In this document: one piece after another, positions 1 through 10,124 of the stretch | Position numbering within the stretch: position 1 is the first letter of the stretch | Layout of the letters: each line of letters starts with the position of its first letter | From: Siphonodentalium dalli | Taxonomy: Eukaryota; Mollusca; Scaphopoda; Gadilida; Siphonodentaliidae | Direction of reading: 5' to 3' | DNA: 64,000 bases | Assembly (NCBI GenBank): GCA_032622095.1 | Contig: CP136065.1 | Location: 247,379,474 to 247,443,473 of the forward strand | Program-made: the position numbers and the translations under genes | The notes under the pieces: generated by a model | What the model was told of the DNA's origin: nothing | Database searches by the model: none | The model's input: the letters and a program-made list of their open reading frames with translations, nothing else

Positions 1-922
1 GTGTCAGGAATGAATTTTCCAACTGTATAAATCTGATTATATTGCATTCATACTGCTTGATGCAACACATGTATAGCAAATAGCCAATTGTTAGTGTTCA
101 CACACCTGTGGTACTATTATTTCCCTTCTAAATGTTATGTATGTTGTTATCTGTTTGAAATATTGGGCAATTCCATGTTGGAGAGAAAAAAATGCTAAAA
201 TGTTAAAAGAATTGTTCTTTTTTCTGACATTGTCCCTTTTGATATCTCCAAAACCATTCTGAATGGTACGTCCGTTACCTTGGAATCGCCCTATTGTGTT
301 TTTTAAAGGAAGGGAGAATGATTTCTAAAGGAAAATCCAAAAATGTCATTAGTGTTACCCTCATGTCATTGGTGTTACCGTAATAAAATCCATCTCCTAA
401 GAAAACCAGTGAGGATTGTTGCTCTCATTTTTCTGCCACAGGTAGAGACAAATAGACTTTATCTCCTACCTATAGTTTGATTGGGAAATTATTCATGACT
501 ACATTATTTGCAAAAACAAACAAAGACCAAATTTATAACATTATATCATATAACAGCGATAACAGACCATATCTTAAAATGTAGATCATTCTCCATACAT
601 GTATGTCTCATATGTGGAAGTCAATAGGTATGACCTACCTGTTAAGCATGATGAGTTTTGGTCATAATAACTTTTCTGTAAAAAGAGCATTACACCCTTG
701 GTTGATATCGTAACACAAATGACAAACATTTGGCTCATGGTTGGTTACTTATGGTTGCCATGGCAACCACGATGACATTTTAGCACTGCTGCACATGTTT
801 CTCGTACCTGCCAACCATGTATAATGATAATGAGTATTTAACTTCCTTCAGTATTTCGTTTCAAAATTAGTTTTTTATTTACCCAAAATGCACACTTTTG
901 AAATATTGACCCTTGTGCGACA
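1..922. other. Intergenic, no gene seen
   Basis: AT-rich sequence without a convincing coding segment on either strand. The only structure noted is a 17-bp direct repeat (ATGTCATTrGTGTTACC) at about 343-359 and 363-379. Confidence 0.5.
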
Positions 923-1303
923 TTGCTTCTAAACGATATATATCTCCACAAAACCAACACAGATAACACCTCTCACATATCTGTAGATGGAGATATTTTG
1001 CAGAATATCAGAGATAGGGCTAAAGCTCTTCAAAATTTCCGTCGGACTCATAATGGTATTTTCTATGAAACTTATAAATTATTGAGAAACAAGATCCAGT
1101 ACCAAATAAGGAAAGTTAAAGCCACATATTTTACTAACAAATTAAAGGTGAACAAAAATAATTCTAAAGCTCTATGGAAGTCTCTGAAAGATCTTGGTGC
1201 CCAACCAAAGAAGGGCCGTGGTAGTTCAGGAAATGTATCTCTTAAAATTGGGGATGATATTATTTCAGATAAGAGGGAGAAGGGTGGGATTAGCACGGGT
1301 TGA
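923..1303 (+). pseudogene. LINE fragment (endonuclease-RT linker)
   Basis: About 120 open codons contain the motif order seen between the endonuclease and reverse transcriptase of Jockey/CR1-type non-LTR retrotransposons: an aromatic-basic stretch (YETYKLLRNKIQYQIRKVK), then YFTNKL, then a tryptophan segment (ALWKSLKDLG). There is no RT catalytic domain downstream, so this is a truncated relic. The first ATG at 923 is only the first in the frame; the real element would have been open further upstream. The family call comes from remembered motif order and was not checked by search. Confidence 0.6.
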
Positions 1304-1839
1304 TTATCGTGTTTGTATATAATATATATATATAAAGGTACGAGTATCTATTTAGTAGTTATTATTAAGCTAGGTTTATTCACTATCTTGTCCCTCTGCT
1401 GAACTCTACAGTCAAGCTGCATTCTTGTTATATTTATATATCTATAATTTTTATATTTATACTATAAGAATGTCACACTCTGTATTGCTCTTTTGCATAT
1501 GTGCTTATGCTCAATTGTCTACATGTTTTTCATCCATTAGCCATTCAAAAATTATCTATCTATCTAGATACATGTACATGTATGTCAGTGCAGGAACCAA
1601 TTCTGGTTATAGATGCACTGGTCCAGGTGCTACCACGGCCCAGTAATTTTATAACCCCATGGTGACTCCAATAGCGTTCTTTAAGTTCAATATGCACACA
1701 CCACAGCATGTACAAGGGTCATGACTCATCCATTAATGTCCGTGCCCGATCAGAGACTGAAAGCCTACTGCACCCACCACAACATATCTGGACAAAAACT
1801 GTAATGGGGGGGGGGGTCTGCATTCGGATCTTTAGTGCC
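1304..1839. other. No gene; simple repeats
   Basis: AT-rich tract with TA-dinucleotide runs near 1,320-1,340 and 1,425-1,465 and a run of 11 G at 1,806-1,816. No supported coding region. Confidence 0.5.
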
Positions 1840-2481
1840 ACCGCAGATGCTGCGATTAAAATCGGAAGTGGGGAAAATCACAGACCTGTGGAGAAAAGTT
1901 ACTTAAATTGCCCTCAGACGCTACAGTGCTGCGATGTATGCAGTTACGATTTTATCCACGTGATCGATCACATGATAGCAAAATGTTATATCACATTCTC
2001 CGCATTATGCAATTATATACATGGCATGTATCTCAATTTTCCAAACTAACAAGTTGAACTTGAAAGTTCAAGTGAAATTTAATAAATTTTTTATTTTGAC
2101 ATGTTTGTATACCTGTCAACTCCACAGCTGCCGCAATTTCAACAATTGTCACAGCACTCTTCTCCTTGTCTGCATAGCAGATGGCTGATATGTGGTATAG
2201 GCCTGCACTCCCTGCGTTGCCATATGTGTTTTTGTAAGTCCAAGAAGTTTGTGAACTTTGCTCCATTTTTGAATTTTTTCTTTACACATGACCAGTGCGA
2301 CCATGTGAGTTTGTGACAGCTACAATTGCACGCGTTGCCAAGGTCACGCCACGATTTTCCTGGTAAAAATCAAACATTGCTTGATCGCTACAATTTGACT
2401 GCGACATTGTCGTGGGCATGCACAGTGGATGTTCCAGCTGCGATTTTCCCCACTTACGATTTTAATCGCAGCGTCTGCGGT
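1840..2481. mobile_element. MITE family A, copy 1
   Basis: About 640 bp bounded by imperfect inverted repeats of about 40 bp: ACCGCAGATGCTGCGATTAA on the left, its complement (from CGATTTTAATCGCAGCG to CTGCGGT) on the right. A second copy in opposite orientation lies at 5,650-6,285, with long internal similarity including ACGTGATCGATCAC. There is no coding capacity, so it is a non-autonomous DNA transposon. Superfamily not assigned. Confidence 0.7.
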
Positions 2482-2578
2482 AGTTCAGTCATGAACGTAG
2501 TGCGTATCCTTCAATCTGCGAAAGCGGTCATGTTGACCTACGTCTGCGGGGGCTCTTATTCAGTGATCTCCTATGATA

Positions 2579-3071
2579 TGGGAGGCCAAATTCACATTTA
2601 TTAATAATTGTGCTTCGGCGCAATTCAATTGCGTTTCAGTCCAATTCAATTGCGTTGAAGCACAATTGAAAATTAATTGCGCTTCAGGCTCAGCACAATT
2701 AATTTTATATATATGGCTACATGCACCCCCCAGTTAATTAATGAATAAATCCAATAGAAAATTATTTGCGCTTCAGCGCAATTATTTTCCCATATATGGG
2801 AACCCCCAGTTAATTAATGGAATAACCTATCTATTCAGGGGTGTAAGCGTGTAACAATAATTGCGCTTCAGCGCAATTCAATTGCGCTTCAGCGCAATTC
2901 AATTGCGCTTCAGCGCAATTAATATGAATCAAGCTGGATTGTGCTTCAGCGCAATAGAATTGCGCTTCAGCACAATTGGATTGCGCTTCAGCACAATTGG
3001 ATTGCGCTATGTACAGCACAATTGGATTGCGCTTCAGCGCAATTATTAATAAATGTGAATTTGGCCTCCCA
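2579..3071. mobile_element. Palindrome-array MITE with TA duplication
   Basis: The ends are inverted copies of TGGGAGGCCAAATTCACATT followed by TATTAATAATTG, about 35 bp, and are flanked by TA at 2,577-2,578 and 3,072-3,073. This fits a Tc1/mariner-like TA target duplication. The interior is a tandem set of small hairpins with 8-bp arms AATTGCGC and GCGCAATT around TTCA, about ten units, some joined directly and others separated by short spacers. Reading frames through it (for example 2,831-3,049) are products of the repeat. Confidence 0.75.
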
Positions 3072-3157
3072 TAAAGTTTGATAAAGACAAGTTTAAAGTT
3101 ACTGAGCTAATCCGCTCCTCTTTTCAATTCAATTCAATAATATAATAATAAAATAAC

Positions 3158-3698
3158 GAAAAAGCAATATTTTCATTCCGAGTGTGATAAAATTACCTAA
3201 CCTTTTAAGTATAGCATAAACACCTCAAATGAAATTTTTGGCAAATTGAAAACTATTATTTTTGAGGTATTAAAACTCGTGTGTAATTTGGAATAGTCGT
3301 TATGCAAGAAACAGGAAGTAAGTACCCGGAGATCTATTTACGGTCTACATAAAAGGCCGGTTGATCATCCGGTTGGCTGCACCGACCTAAACAGGGCAAA
3401 CTCTTTGCAGCATCCTCTCCGTTCCAATGCGATAGATAAGAACAATATGAACTGAACCAGATATAGACAATTTTAATTCAAAAGCATAAGAACTAAGATC
3501 ATGTCAGAAATCCTTAACAAAATTTATGTCCTCGTGGCGCGAACGATGGGAGATAACTCTCCTGGAATTTGTCAACCGGATGGTTAACCGGCCTTTTGGT
3601 AGACCGGAAATTACTTCTTAGGGCACTTACTTCCGGTTTCTTGCATAACGAAAGGACAGGTAATTTTATCCCACTTGGATTGAAAATATTGCTTTTTC
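3158..3698. mobile_element. MITE with long inverted ends
   Basis: The left arm (GAAAAAGCAATATTTTCA, then GATAAAATTACCT, TTATGCAAGAAAC, GGAAGTAAG, AAAGGCCGGTT) is matched as reverse complement from 3,570 to 3,698. The left arm holds about 85 bp of extra sequence around 3,205-3,290. The centre (3,390-3,560) is unique and non-coding. The class is unknown; no clean target duplication was seen. Confidence 0.65.
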
Positions 3699-3876
3699 AA
3701 CGCTCTAAAAATTGCAAAAGAATCTCAGACAAATCGAAAATGATACTTGATAAATTTCCATCCTCCGTTCCTCTCAATGTCTCATGACATGAGCCTGAGG
3801 CCTCACAGTCACGCTAATTAACTAATTCAGTAATTGGCCCTTATTCAAGTTATTGCCATATGATATTGGGTCGTTA

Positions 3877-4693
3877 GGCCCCTCAAAAAAGATTACTTGT
3901 TTATCATAGGTTTTTTTTTCCAGGATAGGGGCGGGAGGGACATTTGTGTTTTGGTTTTTGTTTTGGGATCCGATAAGGTAAGTTATCGGGAAAAACGTAA
4001 TATATAACTACTTTCACAAAACTCATGTTTTATTTCAATCTATTTCGGCACAAATCTAGTTCTCTTCTTTTCAACAGGCAGTCCTGTCCCTCTGCAAGCT
4101 GTGCATATTGGGTAAGATCTTTCATTCAATGGTTCCAGGTCGTCTTCTGTTCCACAATGTATACATATTCTATAATTACCCGCACTATACCAAGGCAATT
4201 CTATCTTGTCTTGGCAAGATAGATTTCCCTTAATATAGACGGGTGGATAGTCAGTATCATCGTTGAAGAGATCACTCAGGACCGCGCCGCACGAGTAGGA
4301 TATGTTCTCCATCAGGGACTGGAGAGAGTTGACTTCATTCCGCTCCAACACGTGCTGGTATGCTCTGGGAGTGTTGTCCCGTAAAAGGGCTTAAGAACCT
4401 TCGGCCCATCGGTGATTTGTATAATCATAAATCCCATAGTCTATACCGCGTAACAGACAAATACTTTAATTTTATAAAATCGTGTGATCGATCGGCATAC
4501 CGTGTACCGATGTTTATACTTTGCGTAATGTGACTTCCTGGATATAGAGTAGTCATTCTTTGACCGATATTGAGCTCCGCGTAAAGCATATTTTGGTGTT
4601 CTGGAGATAATATAAAAAACAAAAAATAATACTCACGGGAGGAATTTTAGGGGCGGGTGCCTATGATAAACAAGTAATCTTTTTTGAGGGGCC
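3877..4693. mobile_element. Harbinger-like element, TTA duplication
   Basis: Perfect inverted ends of about 34 bp start GGCCCCTCAAAAAAGATTAC and run into TTGTTTATCATAGG. Both sides are flanked by TTA (3,874-3,876 and 4,694-4,696). A 3-bp TWA duplication with G/C-rich ends is the usual signature of PIF/Harbinger transposons. At 817 bp it is too short for a complete transposase and carries one degraded reading frame on the minus strand. Confidence 0.7.
4040..4390 (-). pseudogene. Transposon ORF remnant with Cys pairs
   Basis: Minus-strand frame open for about 117 codons inside the 3,877-4,693 element. It ends with two cysteine pairs (CIHCG, then 17 residues later CTAC) followed by a basic tail (EKKRTRF), suggesting a small zinc-binding C-terminus. 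The frame is closed upstream by TAA and has no good ATG, so it is the end of a larger lost ORF. Its relation to Harbinger proteins is inferred from position only. Confidence 0.4.
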
Positions 4694-4696
4694 TTA

Positions 4697-5109
4697 TTGT
4701 AACTTTTTATACATGTATCATATGTCGTAATATGATTATGAGGGGGTCCACCCCCCTTTTTGTATGACGGATTCCGGGGTTAATATAGAGTATTCGGATG
4801 CCGAGTGTCAGTACGCTGGATGCCGAAACCTGTATATTTAGTATTCTGGATGCCGAAATTACAATGATGGATATTATTTATGTTGTTTTTGGCATTCATA
4901 ATTAACTATGGTTGTCACATATTTAATTTTCCTACACGTTGAACGACGGCATTTCACAATAGTCCCACGTCAATACCGTAGAATCAATGACAACAATAGT
5001 GTATACGGTGAACGCAAAATGTATAGTATGAGAGATAACTCGATCGCTTTCGAGACTTCGACCTTGAAAATCTAACTTAGTAAACATGGCGCTCAAATTT
5101 GAGGCTTCT
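4697..5109. other. No gene seen
   Basis: AT-rich spacer. A weak direct repeat around GGATGCCGA occurs at about 4,796-4,855. Nothing coding is supported. Confidence 0.4.
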
Positions 5110-5246
5110 AGTCCAGGAGATATTGGTCGACCTCTGCACCCCCAGCTAGGACTCAACTTCACCCCACTAATTTTCTTTCTTAATGTCTCCTCTAATTTTT
5201 TTCGCTTAACCAGAAGAAAAAAAGTGGCCGCAGAGACTCCAGACAA
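5110..5246 (-). repeat. Dispersed repeat, copy 1
   Basis: Read on the minus strand, this segment (CTCTGCGGCCACTT, AAAATTAGAGGAGAC, AGAAAATTAG, GTGAAGTTGAGTCCT) recurs at 14,560-14,670 in intron 3. The apparent 104-codon frame across it is therefore more likely repeat-borne than a gene. Class unknown. Confidence 0.5.
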
Positions 5247-5338
5247 GAGTCTTATTTAACAAATAGAATGCAAGCAGTAGTTATATATGGCACTCTATCC
5301 AAATTTGAACGTATCACCTGTGGAGTCGGTATCCATGC

Positions 5339-5427
5339 AGCTAACTGGGACCTTCGCCAACTGGGACCTCAAGTCTGGCTAACTGGGACCTTGGCTGACT
5401 GGGACCTTGGCTAACTTGGACCTTCAG
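5339..5427. repeat. Short tandem repeat, AACTGGGACCTT unit
   Basis: Five imperfect copies of a 15-20 bp unit built on CTAACTGGGACCTT. Confidence 0.8.
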
Positions 5428-5649
5428 ATGTATTATTATTAATCATTTCATTAAATTAAATTTTTATTATTAAAGTCATGAAAGTTAAAAACAACATTTT
5501 AAAACAATAACATTAAACAAAACAATAAAAACACTATACAAGTTTGATCTGCGGGTATTGCAGTTCTGTTTAGCACAACTGTATCTGTATGTATATATGC
5601 TGTCGGATACAGCGGCAAGTTTCCCTTCATGGCTCTCTGATTCAATCGG

Positions 5650-6285
5650 TTAGTGCCACCGCACATGCTGCGATTAAAATCGTAAGTGGGGAAAATCGCA
5701 GGAGGAAGCATCCAATGCGCATGCCCATGACAATATCATAGCCAAATCGTAGAAATCAAGCACTGTTTGATTTTACCAGGAAAATCGTGGCGTGACCTTG
5801 GCAACGCACACGATCATAGCTGTCACATGACCACTGTCGCACTGGTCATGTTGTAAATACCACGAAAAGAAAACATTCAAAAATGGAGCAAAGTATACAA
5901 ACTTCTTGCATGCACATACAAAAACGAGGCCACATTTGTGGAGATGTGGCACGACAGGGAGTGCAGGCCTATACCACATATCAGGCAAGGAGTAGAGGGC
6001 TGCCGCAATTGTTGAAATTCAATTTGGGCAGCTGAGCCTGTTGAGTTGACAGGTACAAAAATGTAAAAATACAAAAATATTAAATTTCACTTGAACTTTC
6101 AACACCAACTTGTTAGTTTAGAAAATTGAGATACATGCCATGCATATGTATAAATTTAGTTGTATAATGTGGAGAATGTGGTATAACATTTTGTTATCAT
6201 GTGATCGATCACGTGGATAAAATCGTAGCTGCAAACATCATAGCGTCTGCGGGCAAACTACGATTTCTCCACCTACGATTTACGA
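5650..6285. mobile_element. MITE family A, copy 2 (inverted)
   Basis: Same family as 1,840-2,481 in the opposite orientation. The sharp end at 5,650-5,702 reads GTGCCACCGCACATGCTGCG then AAGTGGGGAAAATCGCAG. The other end near 6,240-6,285 is degraded, with duplicated TACGATTT blocks. Non-coding. Confidence 0.65.
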
Positions 6286-6890
6286 TTTACTTGTGAAAAT
6301 GGGTGAAGATCTAAAAAGTACTATTTTTATGTAAAAAATCTAAAAAGTACTATTTTTTATGTAATGACATTTACATGAACAATTTTACTGTTTTGGTTGG
6401 AAGCTGATGTGGATCTGACATAATTAGCACTGTGTAGGAACTGTTACATCGGAAGTCGTTCTATCGCCGGTATTGTGATGGTTCTTGCCTGATTTGTTAC
6501 GGTTCCTGATGATTGAAAATAATCATTTTTGTGACAAAATCACGCATAATTATAGATATATTGAATATATTATACTTTCCTGAATGAACAGAGGCTACAG
6601 AAGTGCCGTGTTATCGAAACCTGACCTCTAGACCACAATTAACTCGGTATTAGCGAGTTAATGCGTAAATATCAACATGTTATCACTGAAAATCAAGCCA
6701 CGTGGACGCAATTTCTTTGTTTTTCGTGGCGTATAAAATATGAAACGCATCCTGAAGACAAACACTGACTATAAAGTATACCTGTGTTATTCTTATTCTT
6801 CTGTAAAATAGCTGAGAAAGTATCCCGATAGGGGTTGATAATTGGGAGCTGTGGCCTCGTAATCAACACGAATGATTTATTGACTTTGTT
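6286..6890. other. No gene; short direct repeat
   Basis: A 25-bp unit (ATCTAAAAAGTACTATTTTT) is duplicated at 6,308-6,361. The rest is AT-rich spacer with no coding signal. Confidence 0.45.
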
Positions 6891-7100
6891 GACTTTATTA
6901 ACATATATCTCTTATATATTTTGAAGACCTCTGTCTGTATGTCATTTATACTCGGAAACGGGTGGAGCTATCGATTTGAAATTTGGTTTTTGAATAGCCC
7001 GGACAACGTCGGGCTCATCGGCTAGTCTCATATATATTTTGAAGACCTCTGTCTGTATGTCCTTTATAGAATAGAAAACGACTGCACCCATATTTATATC
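6891..7100 (-). repeat. RTE-tail-like dispersed repeat fragments
   Basis: Pieces of a family that recurs at 7,805-7,990, 8,090-8,566 and, more complete, at 39,117-39,840. Diagnostic strings are TATATATTTTGAAGACCTCT, GTCTGTATGTC, AACGGGTGGAGCTATCG and, as complement, GACCCGACTTCGTCC-like ends. Such GACTTCGTCC-ended sequences are common at the 3' tails of RTE-type non-LTR elements; the class is from memory and unverified. Confidence 0.55.
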
Positions 7101-7144
7101 TTTATATTGACCATATTCGGAGGTGTTAATGATGAACGCTCTTT

Positions 7145-7660
7145 ATTACAATCGAAGCTGCTAAACGGCTACCCATGCGTAAAATACGGATGCAAAACGA
7201 AACACGGAATGCAATTATCTCGATTAAAAAGGCAGAATGGGTTGTTGTGTCATATATGTCCTAGGAACAGGGGCATTTTTCATCGGGTCAGTCTTTGAGG
7301 GACGGGTACCATGAATTAATTCATGAAAAACAAAAAATGCGTGTTGTGCTGTCGTTCATAGGAAGGGAAGGGGGGATTTCATCGGGTCAGTTTTTCCGCC
7401 CGATAACAATCGAAGCTGCTAAACGGCTACCCATGCGTAAAATACGGATGCAAAACGAAACGCGGAATGCAATTATCTCGATTAAAAAGGCAGAATGGGT
7501 TGTTATGTCATATATGTCCTAGGAACATGGGGAATTTTTCATCGGGTCAGTCTTCGAGGGACGGGTACCATGAATTAATTCATGAAAAACAAAAAAATGC
7601 GTGTTGTCCTGTCTTTCATAGGAAGGGAAGGGGGGGTTTCGTCGGGTCAGTTTTTCCGCA
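7145..7660. repeat. Tandem duplication, about 260-bp unit
   Basis: Two near-identical copies: CAATCGAAGCTGCTAAACGG, CCTAGGAACA, GGACGGGTACCATGAATTAA appear at about 7,150-7,405 and 7,408-7,660. The small reading frames here are repeated with it. It lies inside the RTE-tail-like repeat cluster. Confidence 0.8.
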
Positions 7661-7804
7661 CGAAAAAGGCCGAATAAAGGCCGTATAAAATAAAAAAAAC
7701 AATTAAATTTAAAAATAAAAAATTCAATTCAATTCAATTAAAAAAAAAAAAGTTTTTAAAATGTCATGTTTCTGACCAACCACGCCAGTGGCGGCCTAAC
7801 CTGC

Positions 7805-7990
7805 TATCTCATATATATTTTGAGACCTCTGTCTGTCTGTATGTCCTTTATAGAATCGAAAACGGGTTGACCGATCGAGACCAAACTTCCTATCCAAAGG
7901 TAAAATCCCACGGGAATCGTCGACGTCGCATTTTGGAGAACCCCAGAGCACCCATTCTCCACTCTCAGTCTAAAAAAAAACGGCACTACG
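7805..7990 (-). repeat. RTE-tail-like fragment
   Basis: Begins TCTCATATATATTTTGAGAC and contains the CTGTCTGTATGTCCTTTATA and ATCGAAAACGGGTTGACCGA blocks shared with the neighbouring copies. Confidence 0.55.
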
Positions 7991-8089
7991 GTGGTTAATC
8001 AAGTGATAATTTAATGAGCGTTTGTTTTTGGCGCATCGCTATAAAGAGCGTTTGTTTACCATTCAACGTTATTAGCATCTGCAGAGAGA

Positions 8090-8566
8090 TAATTCGGAAA
8101 CGGGTGGAGCTATCGACTTGAAATTTGGTATGTGAATGTATCTTGCCCCAGATACGAATTTTATCAGGTCGGCGACCCCGTGCGGCGCCCGCTTCGCGCA
8201 GACCAGATCTCGGAAAAGGGTGGAGCTATCGACTTGAAATTTGGCATGTGAATGTATCTTGCGCCGGGTACAAATTTTTCTTATATATATTTTGAATAGC
8301 CCGGACAACGTTGGGCTCATCGGCTAGTCTCATATATATTTTGAAGACCTCTGTTTGTCTGTATGTCATTAATACAAATCTACGATTCTCGACCGATCAG
8401 GACGAAACTTCGTACGTGTGTGTAGTTTGACCAGGCGGTCGTCGTTGTCGTATTGGCGAGCCCGTGCGGCGCCCGCTTCGCGCATGCGCAGACGAATTCT
8501 CGGAAACGGGTGGAGCTATCGACTTGAAATTTGGTATGTGAATGTATCTTGCCCCGGATACGAATA
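8090..8566 (-). repeat. RTE-tail-like cluster
   Basis: Three staggered copies of AACGGGTGGAGCTATCGACT followed by TTGAAATTTGG and AATGTATCTTGC, with GC-rich GTGCGGCGCCCGCTTCGCGC between them. The cluster stops where the TTAA MITE at 8,571 begins. Confidence 0.6.
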
Positions 8567-8570
8567 TTAA

Positions 8571-9004
8571 CCCTTTAAGTGCCAGGTCCGATTTCTGTAT
8601 CAACCCATATACCCGTGCCAATGCATTCTCTCATATATGTGAGTCGACCATAGGTCGCCTCGCATATATAAGAGAATGCATTGGCCTAACAATTTTTCAT
8701 CATTTGTTATTATTTTTTACAATTTTAATATTTTTTTCTTATTTTCTTTATCTCTTTCAGTGCCAGACTTATTTTGTAGGTTTAGTGCTAGGGAATCTTA
8801 CATTTTTCATGGGCATCAAAATTATTACTATGAATACTTGGTGATAGTTTTGAGTTATAACATGCCCCTAAGGTTTTATCCAGTTTGTTATAACATGCCC
8901 CTAAGGTTTTATCCAGTTTGTTTTTAAATTTGTTTTATTTTTTAGGGTCGGTTTTACAGACCGTAAATTAGGGCCGATGAGATCGGCCCCTGGCACTGAA
9001 AGGG
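8571..9004. mobile_element. TTAA MITE family T4 with hairpin module
   Basis: Flanked by TTAA at 8,567-8,570 and 9,005-9,008. Ends are CCCTTTAAGTGCCAGG and CCTGGCACTGAAAGGG. The left half carries a 67-bp hairpin module (8,618-8,684); the rest is AT-rich with a 36-bp direct repeat around ATAACATGCCCCTAAGG. TTAA duplications and CCC ends are the mark of piggyBac-type transposons; no transposase is present. It ends about 100 bp before the first recognised exon, so it lies in the 5' leader intron or the promoter. A second copy is at 62,440-62,681. Confidence 0.75.
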
Positions 9005-9108
9005 TTAATGCTGGACCATTATTGACTAGGTCATTGTCTTTTGTGTTATGTTTTGATATATTTCAATTGTAAAGTTATATTCATACGGTATGTGTTTTAT
9101 CTTTCAAG

Positions 9109-10124
9109 GCTGATATTCTTAACAATGGGGGAGTGCACTGATGGAATTAATGCCCTTATTAGGCATCGGAGCCAGAGACCAACTTTTGCTAGAATGATTT
9201 CATGGGAAATGAGCAAAGATGTCGTACCAAGAAAGCGGCATAGTTCTAAAACATCAAAGAAGCGACATCCATCTGCTGTCGGAGAGGTGACAAATGAAGA
9301 GGAGGATGAAATTCCAGATGATGATTTATCGGATTCGTATTCTGACGATAGCATTTATTTAACAGCTGATGAGAGCCCCAATGAACATAGTGATGATGAT
9401 TCTACAAGTGTCGGAACCGAGAGTGTTTCTGAATCGATAACATCATCTGTTAGTGCAGCGTCTGCTAGTACAGCGTCTGCTGATTGTAACTACACTCCTT
9501 CAGAGGGACGTCGAAGGCGTTTGAGTAAGAAACAAAGAAAGAGTAAACGTAAAAAGTTTAAATTATTTTATAGTGATAGTTTATTCGCAAATGAAGATTC
9601 CTTCAATATTACGGGAATGAATGAATTAACGCTTGATATTGATGAGTTACTGAATGAATCGCAGAGAATTTCTGTGCAGAAAAGCGTGCCAAGTCTTCTG
9701 GAAATTTGTTTACAGACAGCGTGGAAAAGTGGATTAAAATTTGAGGAAAAACCACCTGGCTTGATGCCACTTATACACTCTCATCGCCATAGTGGTCATT
9801 TCTCATCTATGCAGCTGAAAACATTACAAAATCATTTCAAAGATCTTAACCATAAGGATGCAGTTAATACAGAAATATGGCAGATGAATGCAAGCGGTAG
9901 TCGAGAGGGTCATTGTAAGATGCTATGGCGAGCAATGAGAAATGTATGGAACGAACATGATATCCAATGTCCACGGAGGTCAGGGGCTGAACAAAACCTC
10001 CCGTATCTTGGTTCACGAACCACGTCGTTTCTCAGATGGACATCCATACAAGCATTGTTTAGGAATATGGATACTAACAATTATGATCGTGAATGCTGGC
10101 ATGCTACCATGGGTGCCATCTCAG
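9109..10124 (+). CDS. Exon 1 (first coding exon)
   Basis: A 3' splice site (TTTATCTTTCAAG) ends at 9,108, so at least one non-coding leader exon probably lies upstream. The ATG at 9,125 sits in a good context (AACAATGG) and I prefer it to the in-frame ATG at 9,041, which would fall in the intron. Residues 1-333: acidic and Ser-rich 57-120, a basic run around RRRRLSKKQRKSKRKK at 129-144, then a likely folded region containing SLLEICLQTAW and LKTLQNHFKDLNHKD. The donor TCAG/GTCAGT at 10,125 leaves phase 1. The frame is open to 10,270, but only the 10,125 donor fits exon 2. Confidence 0.8.

Noticed and set aside
5110-5246. Start of a minus-strand gene (MSGVSAATFF...)
   Set aside because: The same nucleotide segment recurs at 14,560-14,670, so it is a dispersed repeat.
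9041-9124. Upstream in-frame ATG at 9,041 as the start
   Set aside because: A good acceptor (TTTATCTTTCAAG) ends at 9,108 and the peptide before 9,125 is hydrophobic intron-like sequence without signal peptide features; the ATG at 9,125 has better context.
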